Below, piece by piece: positions 35,208 through 49,554 of a DNA stretch of 64,000 nucleotides. Within the stretch, counting starts at the first letter, position 1. Every line of letters begins with the position of its first letter. Source of the DNA: Gyromitra esculenta (Eukaryota; Ascomycota; Pezizomycetes; Pezizales; Discinaceae); the NCBI GenBank assembly GCA_038503075.1, contig JBCAML010000013.1, positions 930,001 to 994,000 on the forward strand, read 5' to 3'. Both the position numbers and the translations under genes were made by a program. Under the pieces are notes generated by a model that was not told where the DNA came from, ran no database searches, and was given only the letters and a program-made list of their open reading frames with translations.

Positions 35208-35534
35208 ATGTTTCTACAATTTTCTTCAGCGATAAAATACCTTACGTTTCTCGTATTCTTACTATTTCCGTCATTTTGTAACGCTATGCCAACTAGTATA
35301 GCCGCACTTCGAAAACGCAGCGCTATGCAAGATTCAAGTCGAATCGTCATTCTTACCGGCTGCATTATTGCTTCGATTGCTACCATTATTCTTGCTTTGG
35401 CTATTGCTAAGTACGTTATAAATGGCTGTCGAAGAACCATTCATGATGTAAAAGAGAGGGAAGGAGGAGAGAGAGGCGAGGAACTCCCGAAGGGAGATGG
35501 GTCTATCCCTTACGCTGGTGAAGCTGCCAATTAG
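35208..35534 (+). CDS. Small signal-peptide plus single-TM protein
   Basis: A 108-aa intronless frame without a recognised family. Residues 1-25 are a strong signal peptide (YLTFLVFLLFPSFCNA). LRKR at 34-37 is a likely Kex2-type cleavage site. About 46-67 is one transmembrane helix (IVILTGCIIASIATIILALA). The tail is charged (VKEREGGERGEELPKGDGS). If cleaved, a peptide of only about 12 residues would be released from the membrane part. The layout (signal, dibasic site, single helix, charged tail) repeats that of the genes at 31,702 and 37,879, although I see no clear sequence identity. The protein-coding status rests on this ordered architecture only. Confidence 0.55.
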   Translation: MFLQFSSAIKYLTFLVFLLFPSFCNAMPTSIAALRKRSAMQDSSRIVILTGCIIASIATIILALAIAKYVINGCRRTIHDVKEREGGERGEELPKGDGSIPYAGEAAN

Positions 35535-35858
35535 TTTGGTGGCTGAGCGCAAGGTCTCATTTCAGCCCCGTATCCGGATAGGAAACCCCTCAATAGAGCA
35601 AGATCGTCCATTTATCTACCTGGTCGAGGTTGACATATTTGGCAGCCTCTAAGCACCAGCGTAAGAGATAGAGGCAGGCGAAAGAATAGAGCTTGGTAGT
35701 CAGGATAAAAGTACGCCACATGCAGAGCGAGGAGATAGCAGCCAACGATACTCTAGCTGATAAAGAAATATTATAAAAGTTGAAATTTGAAGTTGGGCTA
35801 GTAAACGTCGGCATATTCTAGGCGTTTCGACGAAAGTTTGCTCCTCGCTGAATATCAG
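35535..35858. other. Intergenic stretch
   Basis: Downstream of the small gene. An antisense frame at 35,590-35,814 (74 codons) has no recognisable features and is not called. Confidence 0.4.
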
Positions 35859-36033
35859 TACAGCTCAATCGCCCTATAAGGGTTCGCTTTATAAGGGTAA
35901 TCGCTCTATAAGGGTATGCTTGGCGGCCCCAATTTCTATTTGTGGTATCAGACGGCTAGTTTATAAGGGTATCTGTTCTATAAGGGTACAAATTTTGGTC
36001 TGGAGTGAACCCTTATAGGGAGATTGAACTGTA
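35859..36033. mobile_element. MITE, CAGTTCAATC family with internal TATAAGGGT repeats
   Basis: A 175-bp element with 29-bp inverted termini: left TACAGCTCAATCGCCCTATA, complement of right TACAGTTCAATCTCCCTATA, both continuing AGGGTTC. TA stands at each end. The unit TATAAGGGT recurs at least five times inside, once inverted as part of the right terminus. No coding capacity. Confidence 0.85.
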
Positions 36034-36658
36034 CCCCATGTATGTATGATTACATGTACTACTATGTTGGAAATTTCAAGGAGGATATCATCCCATTCTA
36101 ACATGTGTAAAACCTACAGTTCCTTATAGATACTTTGATAAGTGGCGATTATTACTATTTCCCCTAAAAAGTTAGGTCTGGTGCGCCACGTAACGAGACT
36201 ACTATTTTCCCTGGCATTTCTTCTACTCTCTCCCGACTTTATAATTACCTGTCTAGTTCCAGGTTTGTCCAATTAATTAGCCTCACTTTATCATATTTCA
36301 CTCGGCGCTTTCGATAGTTATAAAACATCTTGTTTATAAGAATTCTACTCTTTATTATTGGCAGACCACCCGGGCTCTTTTTCCCATCTTAACGGTCTAG
36401 GAGTCGGGTCGTTGCGTTGATCAGGTTAAACTCGTTTACATGTAAAGTTAGACATTACTTTCCCTAAATACAGATACGATCAAGTGATTCATAAGACGCA
36501 GCAAATTGCAAATACGAGTGTCTACGGAGATCAATAGATCTAGAAGACCACAAGTTACCCAGCATAGCTAAAAAAAAAAAAATATCTGGGCTGCGAAAAA
36601 TTTAGCATCTAAAAAAAAAAAACGCCATGTATGTATAATAGCCCTCAAAAACTACATA
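36034..36658. other. Intergenic stretch
   Basis: AT-rich, without a supported gene. Two A-runs of 12-13 at about 36,570 and 36,611 and TACATGTA at 36,051 and 36,437. Confidence 0.4.
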
Positions 36659-36921
36659 TACAGTTGCGTCCAACAAGTCCCTGCGGTTTTTAAAGTACCA
36701 TAATACAACCAGCTGGTAATGACAAACCTTCTTTAGAGATAAAGTAGAATTTTATTCTACCTTTATTACTACTTAAATAAATCGCATATGTGATCAACTG
36801 CCTTATATTCCCTCTCTTTCTATTGGATGTCGGATATTTCGGTTGATTTCTGCCCATTAATCTCAAGCCCGTTGTGCCATGGTGTTTCAAAAGCCGCAGG
36901 GCCTTGTTGGACGCAACTGTA
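36659..36921. mobile_element. MITE, CAGTTGCGTCCAACA family, copy B
   Basis: A 263-bp second copy of the element at 34,278. Termini: left TACAGTTGCGTCCAACAAGT, complement of right TACAGTTGCGTCCAACAAGG, then CCTGCGG. Length matches copy A within one base. Its right TA (36,920-36,921) is also the left TA of the next element. Confidence 0.85.
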
Positions 36922-37156
36922 CTCGGGTGTAAGGGAAAGTCTGACTACAGGTGGTGGTATATTTCTTCTCTCGATGGACTCAAGCTCATTTGAATTCCAT
37001 ACTTTTTTCCAATTAACTCAATCTGATGTTTAATAGATTGCATTCTTTATCTGTTGGACATTTTTATCAGGCCTCTCGGAGAGCCGTGGAAGGGAAGAAA
37101 GATCAATATCTCTTACTTGCACCGCCACCTGTCGTCAAACTCCCCCTCACCCAAGT
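36920..37156. mobile_element. MITE, TACT(C/A)GGGTG family, copy 2
   Basis: A 237-bp element with inverted termini: left TACTCGGGTGTAAGGGAAAG then TCTGAC, complement of right TACTTGGGTGAGGGGGAG then TTTGAC, both followed by ACAGGTGG. It abuts the preceding MITE and shares one TA with it. It aligns by eye with the copy at 32,578. Confidence 0.8.
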
Positions 37157-37878
37157 ACATGGGTCACGGCAAATTAACAAGAATTTTAGCCGGCATTTTG
37201 TGTGTTGGGTAGGATTTACCTGACTTTGTGAAGTCGCTGGGTAAAACATTACCCGAGTCTTATACCCACTACAACCTTCGCAGCAGTCGATCAGGTAGAT
37301 AACCTACAGGAGAACTGTCACACTTTATCACTCGCTGAGTGTCAATGACCTCGGCTGCGTACGCCTAGTCCGGATATTTGTGCATGTCTCATATGTGTCT
37401 TGCCCTTACGCTGTCAGGGGTGCGAACAGGTCTGTTACCCTGTAATGGTCTCGTCTCATATAGCGAATAGTCCCCCAGCACCTTGACCTGGACACGAAGC
37501 TTGACGCCGCTTGGACTGGAACTTGGAGATACCCTTCGCTGCGAAGGTGGATTTCTGCTCTCCTTTGGGGAAATACAGTCTCATCAGAAGTGCACGGCTG
37601 AGATCTACGTTAGAGTAGATGTCCCCGCCACTCTGAAAACCGGATTTCGAAATTGAAGTCAAAGCATTATGATGCTGGCGTTACTCTATATTAACCCCTT
37701 TCCAACCCCCCAATTGCGATTATGTACCTTATTAATCTGTGGGTGGATGCGGCCCCAAGTTTCGATATTCCTTCTCTGTTGAGGACATCGCGGCAAGAAC
37801 ATATTTACGGAGCATTGAACTGCCTAATTGCCTACTACAGTCATCTTTGCCGAACTGTCTACCTCCATTTAAGCAACC
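37157..37878. other. Intergenic stretch
   Basis: Promoter region of the small gene at 37,879. Nothing else recognised. Confidence 0.4.
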
Positions 37879-38157
37879 ATGAGCTCTAAACATTCCATAA
37901 CGATCCTCCTCACTGCTCTTCTTTCAATCACACTATCATCGATATCACCTGCCACTGCCGCCCCCCTTGATCCACATGCCACTCTACCATATATCTCCCG
38001 TCATCAAACCGCTCAAGGAGAAGGAATATCGTCTGGGAGCTGCACAATCAAGAGTGGACATATCGTTGGAGCTGCGCTCAGTGGAACTTTATTTGCGATG
38101 GCGTACGGGTTGGTTACGGCTTGGAGGGTTTGGGAAGAAATGTGGGGGTTGCATTAA
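37879..38157 (+). CDS. Small signal-peptide plus single-TM protein
   Basis: A 92-aa intronless frame without a recognised family. Residues 1-28 form a signal peptide with an alanine-rich cleavage region (SISPATAAP). A short extracellular part with a single Cys (SGSC, about 52-55) follows. About 60-82 is a hydrophobic helix (HIVGAALSGTLFAMAYGLVT), then WRVWEEMWGLH. The layout is that of the genes at 31,702 and 35,208, but the tail is shorter and the basic site is only a single Arg (ISRH, 41). An additional 3' exon cannot be excluded, because the frame ends soon after the helix. Confidence 0.5.
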   Translation: MSSKHSITILLTALLSITLSSISPATAAPLDPHATLPYISRHQTAQGEGISSGSCTIKSGHIVGAALSGTLFAMAYGLVTAWRVWEEMWGLH

Positions 38158-39657
38158 GATACGATTGGGCCCTGGATGGGAAATTGGGGAGGGGAGGAAG
38201 TAGGAGTCGAGGCGGGAGTGAAGGATAGAGTACGGGAAGATATTTTTTTAGAGAAATGGGGATATTTAGAGACTAGTGGTGGAAAATGTTGTAGGATCTA
38301 GGAACCTGGCGGAGACCGGATATAGGGGGGGTTCTCCTACGACACCGGAGGGTCTGAAACAGCCCTGAGCTATCTGAGGAGCCCGATGAATTGTATGATT
38401 ATTAGACGCATGAGATATTGATTGTGGGATGCGATGAATTGTGTGTTACATCAACGCTGTAAGTGGATATTTAAGGCTTTATGTCATGAGCTGCATGTGT
38501 TTTATAAAAGGGTGATTTATTTGAACTGGCTCTGTGAGTCCTGCTGAGTATTTCCTTGCGAATCGAAGATTATATTCGTTTCTTTGAAAGAAAAATTTGA
38601 TTTGGTTCCCACTTGAGAAATCAATCTTGCAAGCATGTAGAGATTGAGGTTGGGAGGAGGCTAATGCTAGCATGTATATAGCCATATGTGTATGTATTCT
38701 GCAGTAAGCTGTTACATCTCCCCATTTGATTCTCATCATCAACACAACTTCTTTCATCAGTATATACGGCCGCTTCGAGTGCTGCTAGTCATAGAATTCT
38801 AGCTTTCCTAGTCCAATGTCTGCTTACGTTCCGACGTGAGTACAAGGAACACTATTTCGGGAGGGATTAGTTATTTTGTGATTGAAACTTTTCCTATTTT
38901 GAAAATTATACTGCTGAAGCTCTCTAATTGGGGATCACCGGTTAGTTCTCGGGTACGTGCACGTTCACTTCTCCCCATATTTGCTGGTGCCTGACACACA
39001 GTGCCTTCCAGGCTTTGAGTGCTCCGTGTCACGATAGAGGGATTTCGAAGGTCTCGATTTATCAGCACCCCATTGCTCACGGGACCTATTACATATGACC
39101 ACCACTCACCAGAAGCACTGTGTGTTGTATCGATTGCAGAGAATCTACCTAGAGGCTTTAGTTTTCGCTGCCACATCCCGGAAACACGGTCACCGAGTTA
39201 TCCCAAAATTTCCTCCCTGTCGCTTCCGGAACCCAATGCCCGAAGTCCGGGTGTCTAAAGCTCTGCTCCGTGATGTTCTCCCGGGAAGCCGTCGTGGAAC
39301 CAGGGTGGTGGAGATGAGCTTATGTGGGTTTATGTGCGTAATGCGGCTAGAGCCACAGAAAACCCACCTAAGCGACTCAACTACAGCTCCCTTGTCCAGA
39401 TTTGTACAGGGTCCATCTGCCCCTCCATCAAATCCAACCCCCGCCAACAGGAGCATCGCAATTCGGGGAACCAGGACGATATTAACGGATAAACAGCGAA
39501 TCAGGCGAGAAGAGCACTCTGGCTTTAAGGGTAAAGCACGCCGTTTCTCGTAAGCAATTGACCTCCTTTTTTGTATTCCTGTTTCTTCACGGGTGATCAC
39601 TTCGAACAGAGAGGGGAAGAGAGAGAAAAAAGTACCTGCATTTCTGATCTTTAGGTG
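38158..39657. other. AROM upstream region
   Basis: No gene is called. Between about 39,000 and 39,550 the base composition is more balanced and there are open frames on both strands; one with an ATG runs 39,095-39,553 (152 codons) but shows no domain, signal or compositional hallmark. It may be leader or a spurious frame. Confidence 0.4.
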
Positions 39658-39664
39658 TGAGTCA
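39658..39664 (+). promoter_or_regulatory. Gcn4/CPC1-type site TGAGTCA upstream of AROM
   Basis: TGAGTCA is the exact core recognised by Gcn4 and its filamentous-fungal orthologs CPC1/CpcA. It ends 81 bp before the AROM ATG. Amino-acid biosynthetic genes including AROM are known targets of cross-pathway control in other fungi, so the site fits its position. A chance 7-mer match remains possible. Confidence 0.55.
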
Positions 39665-39721
39665 ACGATAGGCTGCGTACCTCAAAACCCCGCTGCAGCG
39701 ACCACAAAAAATTCTCTGTGA

Positions 39722-44734
<5,013 letters not shown>

Positions 44735-47066
44735 AGTAAGGGAGGAGGTAAATCACGAAGGAAATGAAATGATTGAATTTGGGGTGGAGCTAGGATCGGC
44801 TCCGTTTTTTTCTTTGTTTTTTTCTCATTTAAAAAGTATTTGCTTCTCGCAAAAATTTCGTCTCAGTGATATTTTCAGGGATAAAAAAATGGCTAGGGCT
44901 TGTTGCGCACCCGCAAAGCATGGTTCTTATTTCTTTTTTTCCTTTTCCTTTTGTGTGCTGTTAGAGTCCTAAATTCTATTGAAATTCGAGTTTTACATTC
45001 TGCTCAGGCTTACTGTCTGGGATACGGGGTAGTATGTGCCACCATTGACTCGGCTCTATGACCGCTATCCAACATACTTCCTCCTGAAAATAGACCTCAA
45101 CCTCGAACCACCGTGAATAGCTCCGATTGCAAAAACCTCCAGTGCCAAGAAGAAGCTTCTACTCGAAACCCAACAGGAAGGCTACTAAGATAGCGAGTGA
45201 CTAATGATGATTCATAAACATAGGACGCTAAATGAGTAATCCGACCATCCACATCATAAAGCACCAAAAACGAAACTTCGAGGACAGAACAGATGCAGAA
45301 ATGGACATCTTTCCTGAGTTCAAGGCTTTACCTGTAGCCACCACAAGACTCGAAAAATAAAAATAAACCACCACCTTACGAGTTACAGCCAACCTCCACA
45401 GGTAAAACCTGACTATGTAATTTACCGTGACCCTGCGCTATATGACTCCTCCTCCAGTGCTTAATCTCTCATCCCATAGACAGACGATTCAAGAACCTTG
45501 GAGCGGTATCAACAGCTGCAGCCTGCCATACCATGGATTCGAATATTAGGACACCACGGACCTCTCCATCATCACCCCATACCTTATTATTAGGAGCAGA
45601 TATCAGGCCATGGGATGAGCACTTAGGTAGATCAAAATCTTCTCTCAAGTCTACATGGGATGTGGGATTCAAGATAGTAAGACAAGGAGTGATGAGCAAT
45701 AGCATTTGATTAAGAGGCCACATCCAACCGCCATCTCGATTAAATATTAACATCCACACGGTGTGTTCGTGTTTTTTTTTTTTTCAAGCCACGTGCTCAA
45801 CTATCCCAGGTATCAATTTCCGTTACGCTTTGCAGGCTATCGCCCATAGAAGCGGTAAATTTTCTAAAGTCAGTAGGCATCTGGTCAGATGTTCTATCCC
45901 TTTTCGGACTCGAAAAGCTCCTGTCATTATCTCCCGTCATCGGGACTTGGAAAGAACGCAACGAACTATCGCACACCAGGCAATTCTCAAGAAACAATCA
46001 CCAATCCAATATTACACTCGATAATAATCGAATCTTAGTTATATAGTTAACAACAAATAGCTAGTAATACAAGACTGTCATGCTAAAAAGTCATACTAAA
46101 TACTAATAAATCCATAGCAACCATTCTATAGTAGATGCACATCAAATCATAAACAACCAACCCCATTGCATAGACCCACATTACCAAACATTTCCCAAAC
46201 CCCAAATCAAAGAACCCTAAAGCAAATAAAAACACCACTCATGACGGGTTCACCCCAACGCAAAATACAGGTACATAATACATAAACACTTTCGTAATGT
46301 TACAATAGTATAGCAAGCAATCAATAAACAGAACACCCCCGATGCAAACAAAAAGCAAATATAACTCCGTTTTTTTCCCAATACGATTCATATCTTCCTT
46401 TCTTTAATCCTTTACTCTACCCAGTGCGCGCTCGAAAAAAATAAACAAGCTGCCAGCGCATAAAAGCAAAAAAAAAAAGTCAAAGCGTCCGTCTCGGGCC
46501 GCATCGTAAAACCACAGCAAATAAATATATGGAAAGGAAAGGAAAGGCAATAATGAAAAAACTATACAAGTGAAAATCCAATAGAAACAAAAAGGGAATG
46601 TAAATAATACAAAAGTTAGAACGTGATAGAGAAATAATCGTCTCGAATCGTTTAAGTACCGACGGTGACGACGGTGACGATGGAAAAACGATAAACGCCG
46701 AAAACAGGCCGCCGAAATTGGCAACCGAGTAAGTGGAACGAGGCTGCTCGCAAAACTCGTTCTCTGGGGCACTGCGCTTTGAGGTGGTGCAGGCAACAGA
46801 AGTGGGACCTTAATGACGTCATACGGCAGCTATTCTTGGCATACCCTGTCCTTCCATGCAGCTTTCCACCGTAACCTTCTAGCGTGAGGCGACCAAGAAA
46901 AATAGAGACAGCCGCTGATCGAACTTGTATGTGCGCCAATCTTTTCCTCTATTTGGCGATACCAACAGGATTTTTGTTTTCGCGAAGTCATCAGTGTCCC
47001 CCCCCATCATCATCATCTATCGTCATCGAGAAAGCGAATAGGAGATGATTGATTATATAGATCAAT
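44735..47066. other. Convergent intergenic region AROM / Rpn4-like gene
   Basis: This holds the 3' ends of two converging genes. A minus-strand frame at 46,404-46,796 is long (130 codons) but has no ATG and lies where the 3' UTR of the zinc-finger gene is expected. From 46,020 to 46,600 the plus strand is A-rich. Nothing else recognised. Confidence 0.45.
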
Positions 47067-49288
47067 CTATTTATCGATGCCATGCTTAACCTATAATGTA
47101 GAATATTAGCAAAAGTTGTCATCATACCAAGGCAAGCCAGCACCAAACAATCTGCTTCGCAGATCAGGTGATCTTGACTCAATCAATTAAGGGGATAAAT
47201 TACCTTTTTGTGACGCGTGAGCGCATCTTGTCTAGAAAACGTCTTTTCGTCGTTGCAGATTTCGCAGCGGACCTTCTCGCGGTGGGTATTGTGGATGGTA
47301 TCTTCGTGACGAGTGAGGTCGTAAGGCCGAGAAAAGACAGTGTTGCAAGGCTTATTTGTCGTAGGATTTATACGAGTACACCTGTGCGGGCCTGGGTGGT
47401 GTGACTTTGCGATCCCATCCCCGCGGCTACCCGGAGTCGTTTGTCTGTGAGCCTCCCGCCTGTGCTTCGCCATCTTGTTGGTTGTAGGAAACCGTTGAGC
47501 ACAACCAGGTACCGTACATGTGTATCCTCCTCTGTTCGCCTTCGATTCGGAAGGCTTAGATAGAGGTGAGCTTGCAGGTTGGTAATCGTAATCGCCTTCA
47601 TCTTCAACAACTGACTGTTGAGTTGTGGGATCGGATGGCTCCTCACTGTGCCTGTTGCTCATTTCATTGTAACTATAGGGGAATCCAAGAGGAACAAATT
47701 GCTGGTTCCCGTTAGGTGAAAAGATTGAACCAGCGTAACTCATGCTTGCGTCGCTCTCCCTTCGGCTTGTTGCCATACTTCCAAAACTCTCTTCTCGCTT
47801 GAGGCCATAGCTTTGCTCTGTAGCTGCATCGTCCTCGTCCTCGTGTACTGAGCTCTTGTAGCTTCCGCTGTGCATACTACCATTCTGTGAATATTCATCT
47901 TCCTGAGCAAAGAGGCTACCCTTGATGCCCTCTTGGGAAGGTTCATGGTATTCGAGGTAAGCATCCTTGGGAGAAATCGTCTTTGGTGCTTCCCCAAGCG
48001 TATTGTATTCTTCCTCCATTTGTCTCTGCAATGCTACACGCTCAATCTCAGCCTCCTGTTCTCGCTGAGCGCGAGCTGTAGGAAATCCGACAGCCAACAA
48101 GGCACTGGACCGTGAAGGTGATGCAGGAACGGGGAATTGGGCGCCCCGAGCAGGGTGGAATGGTGAATTTGCACGGAAGGGAGAGTGATCGCGAGGCAAC
48201 GTTGGGGTGGTACCCAATGTGTGCTGCTTCTGCGCTTGTTGATATAGAATTGGGAACTTTGAGGGTGTAGTGCAAACTGCTGGCTGCTGAACACTGTGCG
48301 CAGTGCCTGGCGCAACACCAGGATTGTAGAGTTCGTCTTGCATTGCGTCGGAAATGGTCCTTTGACCAAGTTTAGGAGTAGGCGTTTGGATTTCTGATTC
48401 GGATAGTAAGTATTGTTCCATCCACAAATCAACAAAATCACGATCATAGGCTTCCATACGAACTGCAGACACTGAAGCACCGCATCCATCACCATGGGCA
48501 GACTCCGGCGAAGCGATAGGAGTAGTGGGCGAGTGCAAGTCCACGTCTGACATTGAAAGTCTCGAGGATGTCGAGAGCTGGTGATGAGGAGACAAAGCAG
48601 GTGGCTCGTCATCGTCAGAGTGGTGCTGTATGACTTGTTGGGCTCTTGCCATTGTCAAAGGCTGGTTGACGTACTGTTGCGAGGGAGCTTGCAAGAAATG
48701 CTGAGGTTGTTCGGGGTAGTAAGCTTGTAGCCCGGACTGAGCAACCGATGGCTCGGGCTGTGCAACACCGATGGAATAGACATTGCTGAATCTAGTGTGG
48801 GGTGTAGGCGAATTTCTAGACCCGAAAGGTGACTCGTATCTCCGACTAATTCGTGGTTTCTGGTCGGCGGAGATAGGAGAAAACCCATCGTCGTACAGTT
48901 GAAAGTCTTGGGGTGAGTGATCGGCCGACATGATTGCTACTCTAGCGGGCGAGGAAGCAGGAGTCGAGTGGGTAGATATCGAGGTAGCAATAGTGATGGG
49001 AGATGTTGGCTCTGAAGCTCTGTGAAGATTGATGTGAGGGTTGGTGGGCACAGTTCGCTGCACTGGCATAGTAGCGTAGGAGGCAGGCAGTTGAGTGAAG
49101 TCTAGCGAAGATTGGAAACCGTCGTCAGGGAAACCGTTCTCGAAGTCTTGCTCAAGCTTTTGCCTCTTCTCGGCAACAGAGAGTAATGATGAGTGATAGT
49201 AGGGAAGAGTGTTGTAAGAATATGGGTAAGGAGTAGTGGTGGTGGTGTAGATATGATTATAGTGGCGGGGGGGTGAAGGAGCTCTCAT
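47067..49288 (-). CDS. C2H2 zinc-finger transcription factor, Rpn4-like
   Basis: Two exons, 49288-47204 and 47090-47067, give 702 aa. The C-terminal DNA-binding part has three unusual C2H2 fingers: finger 1 YTCTVPGCAQRF...HRREAH (591-614), finger 2 CTRINPTTNKPCNTVFSRPYDLTRHEDTIH cut here into CTRINPTTNKPC and SRPYDLTRHEDTIH (637-666), and finger 3 CEIC...FSRQDALTRH. The second His of finger 3 (His698) is encoded only after the 113-nt intron, which strongly supports this splice; the last exon reads VKHGIDK-stop. The N-terminal 580 residues are low-complexity, rich in Ser, Pro, Gln and His with acidic patches, as in activators. The FSRPYDL/RH...KTFSR-DALTRH pattern is that of Rpn4-type regulators, which activate proteasome genes in yeasts. 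Orthology is inferred, not proven. Confidence 0.85.
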
Positions 49289-49509
49289 GCTGATGAAGGA
49301 TATAGAGTGGACGGATGGATGGATAGATAGATAGATGGGAGAGATGGAAGGGGCGAGAAAGAGATCGAGGGGTACGGGTGATGACAGGAGGTTTTATGAG
49401 AGCTGAGTAAAGGGTGAGGTGTGGGATGAAGTGGGAGGAAGTGGTGGTGACGAGATGTGTGTGTGTGGGTCGTTTCCCCGGATAAGGTTCGCGCGATGAC
49501 GCCGATGAG

Positions 49510-49554
49510 CTATAGTGACCAAGACAGTCGTTAGTGGAATTGCCCACCACTCAC
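49510..49554 (-). other. Probable 45-nt intron in the leader of the Rpn4-like gene
   Basis: On the minus strand the stretch begins GTGAGT, contains ACTAAC as branch site and ends CTATAG. Donor, branch and acceptor have ideal spacing. It lies about 220 nt before the ATG at 49,288, and no in-frame coding extension exists upstream, so it would be a 5'-UTR intron. The size matches the shortest introns in the RasGAP gene. Confidence 0.55.

Noticed and set aside
36570..36625. Two A-runs as a possible second retroposon tail
   Set aside because: No flanking direct repeat could be found around them.
39095..39553. 152-codon frame starting with ATG upstream of AROM
   Set aside because: No signal, domain or conserved motif, and competing frames on the other strand; kept only as a note in the gap description.
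46404..46796. 130-codon hydrophobic minus-strand frame
   Set aside because: No ATG start, and it lies in the expected 3' UTR of the Rpn4-like gene.
47067..49288. Identification as CrzA/Crz1 calcineurin-responsive factor
   Set aside because: Crz1 fingers have a different layout, with two canonical tandem fingers; the CNTxFSRPYDLxRHEDTIH pattern fits Rpn4-like proteins better.
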